A stretch of DNA of 64,000 nt from positions 1 to 64,000 of the forward strand of contig NZ_JAGRPU010000027.1 in NCBI RefSeq assembly GCF_024606225.1, in the 5' to 3' direction. Under the pieces are notes generated by a model that saw only the letters and a list, made by a program, of their open reading frames with translations, did no database searches and was not told the DNA's origin. Shown here piece by piece: positions 15,217 through 25,386 of this stretch (positions are counted from its first letter, which is position 1; each line of letters begins with the position of its first letter). The translations under genes were made by a program, and so were the position numbers. Source of the stretch: Endozoicomonas sp. ISHI1. Lineage in GTDB: Bacteria > Pseudomonadota > Gammaproteobacteria > Pseudomonadales > Endozoicomonadaceae.

Positions 15217-16170
15217 TCACAGGACAGACAACTTCTCCTCAATCTTATCCATCAACCTGTCACCAATGCGGATACCAAACTGATCATCCAACTGTCGTAT
15301 ACAGGTGGGTGAGGTAACGTTGATCTCGGTCAGGTATTCTCCAATGACGTCCAGCCCGACAAACAGCAGGCCTTTTTCTTTCAGTACCGGAGCCACCTGT
15401 TCAGCGATCCAGTAATCTTTTTCGGTCAGCGCCTGACCCACACCACTGCCGCCGGCGGCAAGGTTGCCACGCAGTTCACCCTCGGCGGGAATACGTGCCA
15501 GAGCGTAAGGTATGGGTTCGCCGTCGATCAGAAGTATGCGTTTGTCACCTGCCTTGATCTCGGGAATGTACTTTTGGATCATGGCCTGTTGTTGCCCGTG
15601 TTGGGTCAGGGTTTCGACAATCACACTGAAGTTCTGGTCATTGGCGTGAGTTCTGAAAATAGACGACCCTCCCATGCCATCCAGTGGTTTGAGAACCACA
15701 TCACCGTGTTTCTCAGCAAAGGCTTTCAGGTGTCTCGCACTGCGGGCCACCATGACCGGAGGCGTACACTGAGGGAACAGGGTGGCAAACATTTTTTCGT
15801 TGCAGTCACGAATACTCTGGGGTTTGTTGACCACCAGTGTGCCAGCCGCCTCAGCCTGTTCCAGCAGATAGGTGCTGTATATAAACTCCATGTCAAAAGG
15901 AGGGTCTTTACGCATCAGAATGACATTCAGAGTACTCAGAGGCTGCTCTTCCCGGTCTCCCAGAGAATAAAAATCCTCCGGATTGTAGCGGGCCTGCAAG
16001 GGGCGCATACTGCCATAGGCGACACCTTCTGACTGATACAGGTCTTCCTGCTGCATATAGAACAGCTCCCAGCCTTTTTCCCGGGCTGCGACCAGCATTG
16101 CCAGAGTACTGTCCTTTTTGTATTCGATGGACTCAATAGGGTCCATCACGACGCCGAGTTTAATAGTCAT
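15217..16170 (-). CDS. gshB: Glutathione synthetase
   Basis: Joins gamma-glutamylcysteine and glycine with ATP to give glutathione. The 317-residue ATP-grasp protein begins KLGVVMDPIESIEYKKDST as in other GshB proteins. It has MRKDPPFDMEF, the KPLDGMGGSSIF glycine-rich loop, RILLIDGEPIPYALAR and the metal-binding end DVIGEYLTEINVTSPT. psd follows 52 bp upstream on the same strand. Confidence 0.97.
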   Translation of the reverse strand: MTIKLGVVMDPIESIEYKKDSTLAMLVAAREKGWELFYMQQEDLYQSEGVAYGSMRPLQARYNPEDFYSLGDREEQPLSTLNVILMRKDPPFDMEFIYSTYLLEQAEAAGTLVVNKPQSIRDCNEKMFATLFPQCTPPVMVARSARHLKAFAEKHGDVVLKPLDGMGGSSIFRTHANDQNFSVIVETLTQHGQQQAMIQKYIPEIKAGDKRILLIDGEPIPYALARIPAEGELRGNLAAGGSGVGQALTEKDYWIAEQVAPVLKEKGLLFVGLDVIGEYLTEINVTSPTCIRQLDDQFGIRIGDRLMDKIEEKLSVL

Positions 16171-16222
16171 TGCAAGTCCGGGCGATCAAAAACCGCAGTG
16201 TATTCTTAATTGAGTCCTTCAT

Positions 16223-17083
16223 CTATTTTGCAGGCTCAGCCAGAGCCTCTCCCATCCTGATCTCCGATCCCGCTTCGAATGACTCAAGCCAGTCAACCTG
16301 ATCTTTGCCAAAGAGAACAATGGCGGTAGAGCCCATTTTGAATCGACCCATTTCATCACCCCGACTCAGGGAGACCTGTTTTGCAGAGTCTTTGCCGTAG
16401 TGAAAGGTACGAACTTCTTTTCTGATGGGGGTAACCAGTCCAGCCCATACGGTTTCAATACTGGCAACAATCATGGCACCGACCATGATAACGGCCATCG
16501 GTCCGTGCTCAGTGTCAAAAATAGCCACGACCCGTTCATTGCGGGCAAACAGGTTAGGGATGTTTTCAACGGTGCCCTGATTTACCGAGAATAAACGACC
16601 AGGAACGTGGATCATTTTGCGAAGAGTGCCACCGAAAGGTGTGTGAACACGATGGTAGTCACGGGGAGAAAGGTAGATGGTAGCGAACTTTCCCCCCATG
16701 AATTCCTGACCCAGATCACTGTCTCCGCCCAGCAGTTCAATCAGACTGTAGTCGTGCCCTTTGGCCTGAAAAACCCTGCCATTTTCAATATTGCCAAGCT
16801 GGCTGACTTCGCCATCAGCAGGACTGACGATCAGACTTTCATCTTCAGGCAGGGGACGCATCCCCTCTTTCAGAGAGCGTGTGAAGAAATCGTTAAAGTG
16901 AAGGTAATCTTCAGAATTTTCACGTTCTGCCTCGCTCATATCAACATCATACTGTTTGATGATACGTCGGATCAGTGCGTTCTTGAACCTGGGGCAGGTG
17001 CACTCAACAAAGCAGTATACCGCCCTTGAAATAAGGTGGTGAGGCAGGAAATATTGGATAAAGGCAAATAATCGTTCTTTCAC
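16223..17083 (-). CDS. psd: Phosphatidylserine decarboxylase proenzyme
   Basis: Makes phosphatidylethanolamine from phosphatidylserine at the inner membrane. The 286-residue precursor self-cleaves at the GST site (RFKMGSTAIV, Ser about 252) to form the pyruvoyl group. Further motifs: VSPADGEV and YLSPRDYHRVHTPFGG, which holds the catalytic His. The start is GTG with an AGGATG-like site. The linkage to a RhdA-type sulfurtransferase and rsgA is as in Pseudomonas. Confidence 0.97.
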   Translation of the reverse strand: MKERLFAFIQYFLPHHLISRAVYCFVECTCPRFKNALIRRIIKQYDVDMSEAERENSEDYLHFNDFFTRSLKEGMRPLPEDESLIVSPADGEVSQLGNIENGRVFQAKGHDYSLIELLGGDSDLGQEFMGGKFATIYLSPRDYHRVHTPFGGTLRKMIHVPGRLFSVNQGTVENIPNLFARNERVVAIFDTEHGPMAVIMVGAMIVASIETVWAGLVTPIRKEVRTFHYGKDSAKQVSLSRGDEMGRFKMGSTAIVLFGKDQVDWLESFEAGSEIRMGEALAEPAK

Positions 17084-17204
17084 AGTCAGGACTCATCCTG
17101 TTTTTGAGTGATGTTGGATTGTAATAATGAGAACCGGGTCTCACAAGTCAGCAATGAAATAGACAATGTGTGCACTGCTTGCGATTAAACAGTGCAGTCA
17201 TCCC

Positions 17205-18017
17205 TCAGGTTTCGATAGGAGTGTCTGGTAGATTACCCCACTCTGACCAGGAGCCATCGTAAGCTCTGATAGAAAACCCCAGAGACTTACCTACCAGATA
17301 GGTAAACCCCGAACGATGATGGCTCTGACAATGGGTAATCACCTTTTTGTCCGGGGTAATGCCGAGCTGTTCAAGAACACCGGCGATGTCGCTGCGAATT
17401 CTGAGATTACGGTCATGATCCATGGCCAGTGTCCATTCAAGGTTCACGGCTCCCGGGATGTGGCCTCCTCTTTGGGAGAAACGTTTTTCACCCTGGTATT
17501 CATCAGCTGATCGGGCATCCCAGATCACGGTGTTCGGGTCTTCCAGAGAATCCATGATGAACTCTTTGCTGGCTATCACGGAGTTGTCAATCTTCAGATC
17601 AACCCGGGTAGGCTCAGGACGGTTAATGGTACTTTCGGTGGGATGGCCCTCTTTCAGCCAGACGTGCGCACCACCGTTCAGGTAGCTGTATTTCTTGTGT
17701 CCGATCACATCCAGAGTCCAGATGAAACGGCCCGCCCAGCCACCGCCTTCGTCATCATAAACAACAATGTGTTTGTTTTTGCTGTAGCCAATGTTGGAGA
17801 GCATCTGGCTCAGCTGTTCAACGGCAGGCAATTTGCCTGCGGCAGGTTTTACACCAGAAACCATGCTCTGTGGCGCAACACTGACCGCACCGGGAACATG
17901 AGAATGGTCGTACAGTCGCGGGTTACACAAGTCTACTATCAGCAGGTTTTCGTGCCCCAGCAGAGGCGCCAGCTGTTCAGCTTCAAGAATCAGTGGCAGA
18001 TCTTCTATCGAATTCAT
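17205..18017 (-). CDS. RhdA-like thiosulfate/3-mercaptopyruvate sulfurtransferase
   Basis: A 270-residue two-domain rhodanese. The N-terminal inactive domain contains VDLCNPRLYDHSHVPGAVSV; the C-terminal domain ends with the active-site loop HCQSHHRSGFTY, close to the CQTHHRSG loop of Azotobacter RhdA. The catalytic Cys is the one in HCQ. I chose the ATG at 18017, where homology begins; an in-frame start at 18059 adds 14 residues. It sits between psd and rsgA, matching the Pseudomonas order. It transfers sulfur to cyanide or thiols in the cytoplasm. Confidence 0.92.
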   Translation of the reverse strand: MNSIEDLPLILEAEQLAPLLGHENLLIVDLCNPRLYDHSHVPGAVSVAPQSMVSGVKPAAGKLPAVEQLSQMLSNIGYSKNKHIVVYDDEGGGWAGRFIWTLDVIGHKKYSYLNGGAHVWLKEGHPTESTINRPEPTRVDLKIDNSVIASKEFIMDSLEDPNTVIWDARSADEYQGEKRFSQRGGHIPGAVNLEWTLAMDHDRNLRIRSDIAGVLEQLGITPDKKVITHCQSHHRSGFTYLVGKSLGFSIRAYDGSWSEWGNLPDTPIET

Positions 18018-18076
18018 TTTACTTCTTCTTTCATGGCTCATGAGATAAAGCGATAGCATATGCTATCACGGACCTG

Positions 18077-19096
18077 TCAGACGTCCAGAGAGTTGACAAT
18101 CTGTTTGTAACTGAACATTCTTTCTTCCAGAATCTCGCCATTTTCCAGAGCCTGTTTCAAGGCGCAGCCCGGTTCTTTCTCATGCTGGCAGTCGCGGAAA
18201 CGGCAATGACCGAGATAAGGTCTGAATTCCCTGAAACCCTCAAGAACCGACTGGGCATCAATATGCCAGAGGCCGAATTCCCGAATGCCGGGTGAGTCAA
18301 TCAACATGCCACCTGCGGGGAAGTGAAAGAGTTTTGCGGCGGTGGTTGTATGCATACCTTTGCCGGTCGCTTCGGACAGCTCACCGACGCGGATATCAAC
18401 ACCAGGTAACAGGGCATTAACCAGAGAAGATTTGCCTACACCACTCTGCCCGACAAAGACACTGACATGCTCATCCAGCAGAGCCTTGAGAGGGGCCAGT
18501 CCATCTTCGGAGCGGGTAGAGGCCCGGAGGGCCTGATAACCAATATCTTCATAAATCGACAGCATGTCGTTCATCAGTTCCATGCCCTCATCATCCAGCA
18601 GGTCGATTTTGTTCAGCAACAGTACGGGTTCGATGCCTACGGTCTCAGCAGCCACCAGATAACGGTCAATCAGGTTGGCGTGGGGAATGGGTATTGGCGC
18701 TATGACCAACACGATGTAGTCGATATTGGCGGCAACGGGTTTGATTCGACCATGGTTGTCAGGTCGGGTTAGCAGGCTGGTGCGATCTTCAAGGGCAACC
18801 ACCACTCCGGTTCCGTCTTTCAGAGACGGGCGCCATACCACCTGATCGCCGGTGACCAGAGGTGGCAGGTTGGTTCGCAGGTGACATCGATGAATAGCCC
18901 CGGGTTGGCCTGGTGGCTCAATATCCAGTGTTGCACCATAGTGGGCGATGACCAGACCCTGTTGTTCAGGCCCCAGGTTATCGTCCTGCATTTGCTGCTC
19001 AATAAGCTGTTCTCGCTTTTGGGCCCGGGCAATGCGCTCCTGCTGGACCTTCTCTATGCGCCATTTCTGTTTGCGCGTCAGTTTGCGCTTACTCAT
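18077..19096 (-). CDS. rsgA: Ribosome small subunit-dependent GTPase RsgA
   Basis: A 339-residue late 30S-maturation GTPase. It has a basic N-terminus, an OB-fold, then the circularly permuted GTPase order: NKIDL (G4) before GQSGVGKSSLVN (G1) and DSPGIREFG (G3). A C-terminal zinc domain has the cysteines and histidine of CRFRDCQHEKEPGC. It is divergent from orn, as in Pseudomonas. Confidence 0.97.
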   Translation of the reverse strand: MSKRKLTRKQKWRIEKVQQERIARAQKREQLIEQQMQDDNLGPEQQGLVIAHYGATLDIEPPGQPGAIHRCHLRTNLPPLVTGDQVVWRPSLKDGTGVVVALEDRTSLLTRPDNHGRIKPVAANIDYIVLVIAPIPIPHANLIDRYLVAAETVGIEPVLLLNKIDLLDDEGMELMNDMLSIYEDIGYQALRASTRSEDGLAPLKALLDEHVSVFVGQSGVGKSSLVNALLPGVDIRVGELSEATGKGMHTTTAAKLFHFPAGGMLIDSPGIREFGLWHIDAQSVLEGFREFRPYLGHCRFRDCQHEKEPGCALKQALENGEILEERMFSYKQIVNSLDV

Positions 19097-19441
19097 GGTT
19101 TGCTCAAGGTTTTACCTGATCTGCTGAATAGGGTTCTGGCTTTTCATGGCTCCTGACCGTGAATAGCCTTTGTCTCGCCGATGCCCATATTTTTAAATGG
19201 GTAGACAGAAGGTGCCAATCAATATTGAGCCGCAGAGCGGTCAGTTGGGAGCGAGTGTAGGTTTCACGGAGGGATTATGATCGGTTAGACTTAATAAGTC
19301 AGCCATGGCTTTCTTCATTTGCAATTATTTTTTTATGAAAATGTCACAGGATTGGGTTTAGGGCTATTTCAAATGCTTAGCTCCGGGCCGTGTTCACTGC
19401 AAACGGGCTGGCACATCACTTCATAGGAAATCGGGTGCTTG
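19097..19441. other. Divergent intergenic region between rsgA and orn
   Basis: About 345 bp that should hold the promoters of both genes. I see no repeat or RNA gene and no convincing promoter pair. A TTTTTTTATGAAAAT stretch is AT-rich but not diagnostic. Confidence 0.4.
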
Positions 19442-19984
19442 ATGGCTAAAGCAGACAACCTTGTCTGGATCGACCTGGAAATGACCGGTCTTGATCCTGA
19501 ACAGGACCAAATTCTGGAAATTGCGACAATTGTTACAGATGGTCAGCTGAATTTTATTGCTGAAGGCCCGGTGATAGCGGTGCATCAAAGCGATGCAGTG
19601 CTGGAGAATATGAATGAGTGGTGTATCAAAACCCACGGTGAAACGGGATTGACCCAGAGAGTCCGTGAGAGCCAGATCAGCCTGACTGAAGCTGAGCAAA
19701 TGACTCTGGCCTTTCTCAGACAGCATTCCGATGCCGGTGCCTCTCCCATGTGCGGGAACAGTATTGGTCAGGATCGCCGCTTTCTGAACCTTTACATGAC
19801 AGAGCTTCATAATTTCTTCCACTACCGCAATATCGATGTCAGCACGTTAAAAGAGTTAGCAAAAAGGTGGAAGCCTGAGATGCTGGATCATTTTACCAAG
19901 AAAGGCACTCATCTGGCGTTGGAAGATATTCGCGAATCCATCGAAGAGCTGCGTTTCTACCGTCAGCACTTTATTCAATCCTGA
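19442..19984 (+). CDS. orn: Oligoribonuclease
   Basis: A 180-residue 3'-5' exonuclease of the DEDDh family that degrades 2-5 nt RNA and pGpG from c-di-GMP turnover; essential in many gammaproteobacteria. Motifs: [10 protein letters not shown] (Exo I), [10 protein letters not shown] (Exo II), and the final [13 protein letters not shown] (Exo III). The start is the ATG at 19442; the adjacent in-frame TTG is not needed. Length matches E. coli (181). Confidence 0.97.
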   Translation: MAKADNLVWIDLEMTGLDPEQDQILEIATIVTDGQLNFIAEGPVIAVHQSDAVLENMNEWCIKTHGETGLTQRVRESQISLTEAEQMTLAFLRQHSDAGASPMCGNSIGQDRRFLNLYMTELHNFFHYRNIDVSTLKELAKRWKPEMLDHFTKKGTHLALEDIRESIEELRFYRQHFIQS

Positions 19985-19995
19985 TCAGATAATCA

Positions 19996-20032
19996 GAACA
20001 GTGACTCTGAAAAAAGAGTGGCTGTTCTTTTT
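19996..20032 (+). terminator. Rho-independent terminator after orn
   Basis: An imperfect 12-bp stem (AACAGTGACTCT against AGAGTGGCTGTT, two mismatches) with a short A-rich loop, followed by CTTTTT. Confidence 0.8.
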
Positions 20033-20165
20033 CGTCAGTTCTTTTTCATCATTGCAGCTCTGACAGCAAAAGCCAGATAGCTTCAGTCAGACATATACGT
20101 TAAGCTGCCCACCCCTCCATGTCTTCAGCCCGGTTCTGCTGAATGACGCCAACCGGGAATCTTTC

Positions 20166-21515
20166 ATGAGTTTTGACTCGCTGGGTTTATCAGCTCCCAT
20201 CCTCCAAGCTGTTACAGAGCAAGGTTATGTCACTCCATCCCCTATTCAGTCTCAGGCTATTCCTGCAGTGCTTGAAGGCCACGACGTTATGGCCGCAGCT
20301 CAGACAGGTACCGGGAAAACGGCAGGCTTTACGCTGCCCATACTGGAAAAGCTGGCAATGGGGGCTCGTGTTCAGGCCAATCAGGTGCGGGCGTTAATTC
20401 TGACACCGACCCGGGAACTGGCAGCTCAGGTGGCGGAAAGTGTGGAAATCTATAGTCGTCATCTTCCTCTTCGCTCAACCATGGTATTTGGAGGGGTCAA
20501 GATCAATCCCCAGATGATGAGGTTGAGAAGAGGTGTGGATGTGCTGGTGGCAACCCCGGGAAGGCTGCTGGATCTTTACAACCAGAATGCTGTGAAGTTC
20601 AAACAGCTGGAAGTACTGGTGCTGGACGAAGCCGACCGTATGCTGGACATGGGCTTTATTCATGATATTCGCAAGATTCTGGCGGTACTTCCCAAAAACA
20701 GGCAAAGCCTGCTGTTTTCGGCGACGTTCTCCGATGATATTCGTCAACTGGCAAAAGGTCTGGTGCGTTCACCGGTAGAGATCTCGGTGACACCAAAAAA
20801 CGCCACCGCTAAAACCGTAGACCAGTGTGTCTACCCTGTGGATAAAAGCAAAAAGACCGCACTGCTGACTCAGTTGATCAAAGAGAACAATTGGCGTCAG
20901 GTGCTGGTGTTTACCCGAACCAAACACGGTGCCAACCGGCTGACACGGCATCTTGAGGGCAAGGGGGTTCAGGCTGCTGCTATACACGGCAATAAAAGTC
21001 AGAGTGCCCGGACAAAAGCACTGGCTGAGTTTAAACGCGGTGAAATTCGCATTCTGGTGGCCACCGATATCGCTGCACGGGGACTGGATATTGATCAGTT
21101 GCCGCAAGTCGTTAACTATGATCTGCCGAATGTTGCCGAAGACTACGTTCACCGGATCGGAAGAACGGGTAGGGCTGGTGCGACCGGACAAGCCGTCTCT
21201 CTGGTGTGTGCCGACGAATTCAAAGAGCTGGTGGCGATTGAAAGGTTAACCCGTCAGGTCATTGACCGAGAGGAAATCCCCGGCTTCAAGCCTGTGAATG
21301 CTTTGCCCGAATCGAAACTGGATATTCGTTCACCGAAACGCAAGAAGCCTAAAAAGCCAAAGAAACCCAGAGCACAGCATCAGGACGGGCAGCGCTCTGG
21401 AGAGGTTTCCAGAGGTCATAAACCCAATACGCCTGCCAGTCGCAAACGGGGTGCAGAAACCAAACAGGTGGTCAGACAGTCAGGACCAGGAAAGCCACAT
21501 CCCAAGGTCATTTAA
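20166..21515 (+). CDS. rhlE: DEAD-box RNA helicase, RhlE type
   Basis: A 449-residue helicase. Motifs: Q motif [22 protein letters not shown] (I), PTRELAAQV (Ia), [13 protein letters not shown] (II), LFSATFSD (III), and the C-terminal domain with [16 protein letters not shown] and [10 protein letters not shown] (VI). The last 90 residues form a Lys/Arg-rich tail typical of RhlE, likely for RNA or ribosome contact. It stands between orn and queG, where Pseudomonas has no helicase gene. Confidence 0.93.
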   Translation: MSFDSLGLSAPILQAVTEQGYVTPSPIQSQAIPAVLEGHDVMAAAQTGTGKTAGFTLPILEKLAMGARVQANQVRALILTPTRELAAQVAESVEIYSRHLPLRSTMVFGGVKINPQMMRLRRGVDVLVATPGRLLDLYNQNAVKFKQLEVLVLDEADRMLDMGFIHDIRKILAVLPKNRQSLLFSATFSDDIRQLAKGLVRSPVEISVTPKNATAKTVDQCVYPVDKSKKTALLTQLIKENNWRQVLVFTRTKHGANRLTRHLEGKGVQAAAIHGNKSQSARTKALAEFKRGEIRILVATDIAARGLDIDQLPQVVNYDLPNVAEDYVHRIGRTGRAGATGQAVSLVCADEFKELVAIERLTRQVIDREEIPGFKPVNALPESKLDIRSPKRKKPKKPKKPRAQHQDGQRSGEVSRGHKPNTPASRKRGAETKQVVRQSGPGKPHPKVI

Positions 21516-21528
21516 ATGATTGAGAGCG

Positions 21529-21552
21529 GCCAGTCAGAAGTCGCTGACTGGC
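21529..21552. other. Hairpin between convergent genes
   Basis: A perfect 8-bp stem GCCAGTCA/TGACTGGC with an 8-base loop, 14 bp after the rhlE stop. There is no T-run, so it is only a weak terminator candidate. Confidence 0.5.
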
Positions 21553-21559
21553 AAACCCT

Positions 21560-21958
21560 TCAATCGGGCGAAGGGGAAATATGCTGGTGACGTATCAGCC
21601 ACTGCCCACAATGGTTTTCCAGAAAAATAGTGACCCGGATTCGGGTATCTTCAAACCCCTTCACGGGTAGCATCATGCAGAGACAGGCCGCTTCGCCAAA
21701 ATGGTAAACAATTGGCTCGCTTTTTCCTGCTTCAAAAGCTGCGGTACAGGATTCACCGGCATTGAAATAGTCCGTAAACCGCTGCTCTAATGTTTTCCGT
21801 TCATTCAAATTGACATGCAGTCCAAAGCTGTGAGGCTCATCGTCTGTTACGAATAACGACATGATGCCACGAATATCTTTGGACTGAATGTAATGATCGT
21901 ATTGTTTAACAATATGAAGAAAGGGCGTGAGTGATTCACCCGATAACTTTACAGACAT
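21560..21958 (-). CDS. NTF2/SnoaL-like fold protein
   Basis: A 132-residue protein with the helix-helix-sheet pattern of SnoaL-like/NTF2-like proteins: FLHIVKQYDHYIQSKDIRGIMSLFVTDD at the start, a central RFTDYFNAG helix and a C-terminal sheet ending GQWLIRHQHISPSPD. The ATG at 21958 has AAAGG nine bases upstream. These folds serve as small enzymes or binding domains; no catalytic residues can be assigned. It is convergent with rhlE and downstream of queG on the same strand. Confidence 0.7.
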   Translation of the reverse strand: MSVKLSGESLTPFLHIVKQYDHYIQSKDIRGIMSLFVTDDEPHSFGLHVNLNERKTLEQRFTDYFNAGESCTAAFEAGKSEPIVYHFGEAACLCMMLPVKGFEDTRIRVTIFLENHCGQWLIRHQHISPSPD

Positions 21959-22017
21959 GATCAAAAACCTTTGGAATCTGTACCTCGGTAGCTCCTAAGG
22001 GTAGTCCATGTGTAAAT

Positions 22018-23121
22018 TTAATCGTGAGAATCCGGGCTGTGTTGTTGAGTATGTTGTTTAAGCGCCCAGTCCACATGTTCTTTCACCAGCTTCGAAGGAT
22101 GGTCCCTGCGCTGGCGAAGCGCTGACACGACTTTCCCGGTTGTGGGGGCGTTGCCGAGACCTACCGCCAGATTCCTCAACCAGCTTTCAAAACCTGCACG
22201 CCGGATCGGTGAACCTGCCGTGCGCTCCAGAAATTCTTTTTCCGTCCACAGAAAGAGATCAGCCAGATCACTGTTATCCAGATGATGACGGGGCTGAAAG
22301 TCACTTTCCTGTGTGTGTCTGGCAAATCGATTCCAGGGACAGGTGAGCTGGCAGTCATCACAGCCAAAAATCCTGTTACCGATTTTGCTGCGCAGCTCTT
22401 CGGGTATGGGTCCACTGTTTTCAATGGTCAGGTAGGAAATGCACTTTCTGGCATCCACTTTGTAGGGTTCTACAATCGCGCTGGTAGGACAAATATCCAT
22501 GCAAGCAGTACATCGACCGCAATGGTCCTTCTCATAAGGTTCATCAGTGGGCAGAGGTAAATTGGTAAAGAGTTCTCCCAGGAAAAAGAAAGAACCTGCC
22601 TGACGGTTGATAATCAGGGAGTGTTTGCCCATCCAGCCCAGACCGGCCTGCTGAGCCAGAGGTCTTTCCATCACCGGTGCGCTGTCAACAAAGGCGCGAT
22701 AACCATGGCTTCCGGCAATATCAGCTATTTTTTTTCCGAGCTGGGTTAAGCGCTTGCGAATCAGCTTGTGGTAATCACGTCCCAAAGCATAACGGGAGAC
22801 ATAAGCCTTTTCCGGCTCATTCAGAATCTTGACGGTCTCGGTTTCTGCGGGCAGATAATCCATTCTGGCGGAGATAACCCTTATGACACCTTCATGAAGC
22901 TTTTCAGGGTGGCATCTGAGTTCTTTGTGCCGCTCCATATATTGCAGGTCTCCATGAAGGCCCAGATCAAGCCACTGCAGAAAGTGCTTTTTGTCACGGT
23001 CCGGGATTCGGGCTTTGGTAATACCCACCTGCTGAAAGCCTAAATCTCTGGCCCAAAGACGAATATCGTCAGCCAGCTTATGATAATCAAGGTTTTCAGA
23101 AGAGCGGTTGGAGGTAGACAC
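22018..23121 (-). CDS. queG: Epoxyqueuosine reductase QueG
   Basis: A 367-residue cobalamin-dependent enzyme that reduces epoxyqueuosine in tRNA to queuosine. Motifs: YALGRDYH, the substrate segment DSAPVMERPLAQQAGLGW, and two 4Fe-4S clusters (CGRCTACMDICPTSAI and CDDCQLTCPWNRFA). A HEAT-like helical C-terminus follows. The start codon is GTG with no strong ribosome site. It is divergent from nnrD, as in Pseudomonas. Confidence 0.96.
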   Translation of the reverse strand: MSTSNRSSENLDYHKLADDIRLWARDLGFQQVGITKARIPDRDKKHFLQWLDLGLHGDLQYMERHKELRCHPEKLHEGVIRVISARMDYLPAETETVKILNEPEKAYVSRYALGRDYHKLIRKRLTQLGKKIADIAGSHGYRAFVDSAPVMERPLAQQAGLGWMGKHSLIINRQAGSFFFLGELFTNLPLPTDEPYEKDHCGRCTACMDICPTSAIVEPYKVDARKCISYLTIENSGPIPEELRSKIGNRIFGCDDCQLTCPWNRFARHTQESDFQPRHHLDNSDLADLFLWTEKEFLERTAGSPIRRAGFESWLRNLAVGLGNAPTTGKVVSALRQRRDHPSKLVKEHVDWALKQHTQQHSPDSHD

Positions 23122-23299
23122 GTTGATCAGTTACTGCCAGGAAAGAATCTGAGAATATTGCCAAGTATTCTAACACACTCGTTGTCGAGAATAGTGACAG
23201 ACACGCAGAAAAGCCTGATTGTTGGCCAAGTCCCGCACGGAATCGAAGCTGTTTACCTGTCAATATTAGGGTAATCTATGGAGGCAGGGGTGAACACTT

Positions 23300-24829
23300 A
23301 TGTACGATAGCGCTCAAGTTGACATCTGTGATCGGCTTTACACCGCAGAACAAGTACGTCGGCTGGATGATACGGCAATCAATGATTTTCAAATCAATGG
23401 CTTTGAACTGATGAATCGGGCTGCCCGTGCGGCTTTTCGCTCTTTGATAAATCATTGGCCAGACCTTCTTCACGGCAAACGGCTTCGGGTCTTCTGCGGT
23501 GGCGGGAATAATGGCGGTGATGGTTATCTGGTGGCCATGCTGGCAGCCAAACGGGGTGGGGCGGCTTCAGTGACTTTCCTGTCCTCGCCGGAAAAACTGT
23601 CAGGAGATGCCCTGCTAGCCTACCAAACCTGCATAGCAGCAGGTGTTGATGTTGAGCCTTACACACCAGAGACGCCACTGACCGGCGACGTTTTCGTGGA
23701 TGCCCTGCTGGGAACAGGGCTGGGAAGAGACGTTGAGGGACACTATCGAGACGTTGTGACTCGAATCAATGAATCGGGCCGACCTGTTCTGGCTGTTGAT
23801 ATTCCTTCCGGTCTTTGCGCCGATAAAGGCGTTGCTCTGGGCGTTGCTATAAAAGCGGATGTGACCGTGACATTCATTGGTATGAAACTGGGGCTGAGTT
23901 CTGGCAGAGGAAAAGAGCTGTCCGGACAAGTTGAGTTTGCTGATCTGGAAGTGCCGGAAGCGGTTTATGAGGCTGTACCCTGCGAAGCTCTGAGGTTGTC
24001 AGAAGACAGGCTGAGTCGCTGGGTTCAGCCCCGGTCCAGAGATTCACACAAAGGCGACCATGGACATGTTATGGTGGTGGCCGGGAACCATGGTATGCCC
24101 GGAGCAGCGATTATGTCGGCAGAAGCTGCATTATGTTGTGGTGCGGGTCGGGTCACAGTGGCCACTCGTCGGGAACATCTCCTGGCCCTGGCAGCCCGTC
24201 GTCCAGAGTTAATGGCATCGGCTGTTTCAGGAGCGGAAGATCTTCGTTCGCTCATGGAAGGGAAAAATCTTGTGGTGGTGGGACCCGGTCTGGGAAAAGA
24301 TCCGTGGGCCCGGGAGCTACTGACAGAAGTACTGCAAGCCGAGTGTCCTGTGGTGGTCGATGCCGATGGCCTCAATATTATTTCGGAAGATCCGGCGTTG
24401 CTTAAATATCGAAAGTACCCGATGATTCTCACACCTCATACCGGTGAAGCGGCGAGACTGCTGGAGACCCGAAGTTCAACCATTAGTGCTGATCGGGTTA
24501 AGGCTGCGAAAGAACTATTTAAGCGTTTCGGCGCGGTGGTCGTTCTAAAGGGGGCGGGTACACTTGTATACGACGGAAAAACCCTGAACCTCTGTTCTGA
24601 TGGTAATCCGGGAATGGCTGTAGCGGGTATGGGGGATGTACTCAGTGGCGTGATTGCTGCACTGGCCGCTCAAGGGCTGGAGACCCATGCTGCTGCAGCT
24701 TTGGGGGTCTGGTTACATGCGACAGGTGCAGACCATTTAGCAGAGCTTCAGGGCGAAAGAGGGATCCTGGCGCTGGAAACCGTGCCTTACATAAGAAGTC
24801 AACTGAATAAAATAGCAAAACAGCCTTGA
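23300..24829 (+). CDS. nnrD: Bifunctional NAD(P)H-hydrate epimerase/dehydratase
   Basis: A 509-residue repair enzyme for hydrated NAD(P)H. The N-terminal YjeF epimerase domain has RVFCGGGNNGGDGYLVA and AVDIPSGLCAD; the C-terminal ribokinase-like dehydratase domain has KGDHGHVMVVAGN, VVVGPGLGKD, LTPHTGEAARLL and GNPGMAVAGMGDVLSG. First gene of a rightward run with tsaE, amiB and mutL, the usual order in gammaproteobacteria. Confidence 0.97.
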   Translation: MYDSAQVDICDRLYTAEQVRRLDDTAINDFQINGFELMNRAARAAFRSLINHWPDLLHGKRLRVFCGGGNNGGDGYLVAMLAAKRGGAASVTFLSSPEKLSGDALLAYQTCIAAGVDVEPYTPETPLTGDVFVDALLGTGLGRDVEGHYRDVVTRINESGRPVLAVDIPSGLCADKGVALGVAIKADVTVTFIGMKLGLSSGRGKELSGQVEFADLEVPEAVYEAVPCEALRLSEDRLSRWVQPRSRDSHKGDHGHVMVVAGNHGMPGAAIMSAEAALCCGAGRVTVATRREHLLALAARRPELMASAVSGAEDLRSLMEGKNLVVVGPGLGKDPWARELLTEVLQAECPVVVDADGLNIISEDPALLKYRKYPMILTPHTGEAARLLETRSSTISADRVKAAKELFKRFGAVVVLKGAGTLVYDGKTLNLCSDGNPGMAVAGMGDVLSGVIAALAAQGLETHAAAALGVWLHATGADHLAELQGERGILALETVPYIRSQLNKIAKQP

Positions 24830-24894
24830 GCTATAGAAACAACAAACAATGAACGGGTGCACGTACCCGTCTACGTCAAGATAATAGTGAGTGT

Positions 24895-25386
24895 ATGGAA
24901 GGCAGGATTGAGCTGCTGATTGATAATGAGCAGGAAATGGTTCAGCTGGGCAAGCAGCTGGCTGAAGTAAGCGGCGGTCACGCCGTCATTTATCTGGTGG
25001 GAAACCTGGGGGCCGGGAAAACCACTTTATGCCGGGGTATTCTGCATAGTCTTGGTCATCAGGGTGCGGTTAAAAGCCCGACCTATACTCTGGTTGAGCC
25101 CTATAGCATTGAAGGTCAACAGGTTTATCATTTTGATCTGTACCGTCTGGCTGATCCTGAAGAGCTTGAGTTTATCGGAGGGCGGGATTATTTTGAAGAA
25201 GACTGTCTGTGTCTGATCGAGTGGCCCTGCAAAGGTGAGGGGGCTCTGCCAGATGCCGATCTGGAAGTACAACTGGATTACAACCTGCCCGGACGCAAGG
25301 CCCTGGTCAAAGCAGGGACCGAACGCGGGCAGGGTCTGTTGAGAAGACTGCAGGGACGGCAGGAGGGAGAATGTCGTCAAGGATAA
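24895..25386 (+). CDS. tsaE: tRNA t6A synthesis ATPase TsaE
   Basis: A 163-residue P-loop ATPase that works with TsaB, TsaC and TsaD to make N6-threonylcarbamoyladenosine at A37 of ANN-reading tRNAs. It has Walker A GNLGAGKTTL, VKSPTYTLVEPY, and HFDLYRL. It overlaps amiB by 16 bp, so the two are co-translated. Confidence 0.97.
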   Translation: MEGRIELLIDNEQEMVQLGKQLAEVSGGHAVIYLVGNLGAGKTTLCRGILHSLGHQGAVKSPTYTLVEPYSIEGQQVYHFDLYRLADPEELEFIGGRDYFEEDCLCLIEWPCKGEGALPDADLEVQLDYNLPGRKALVKAGTERGQGLLRRLQGRQEGECRQG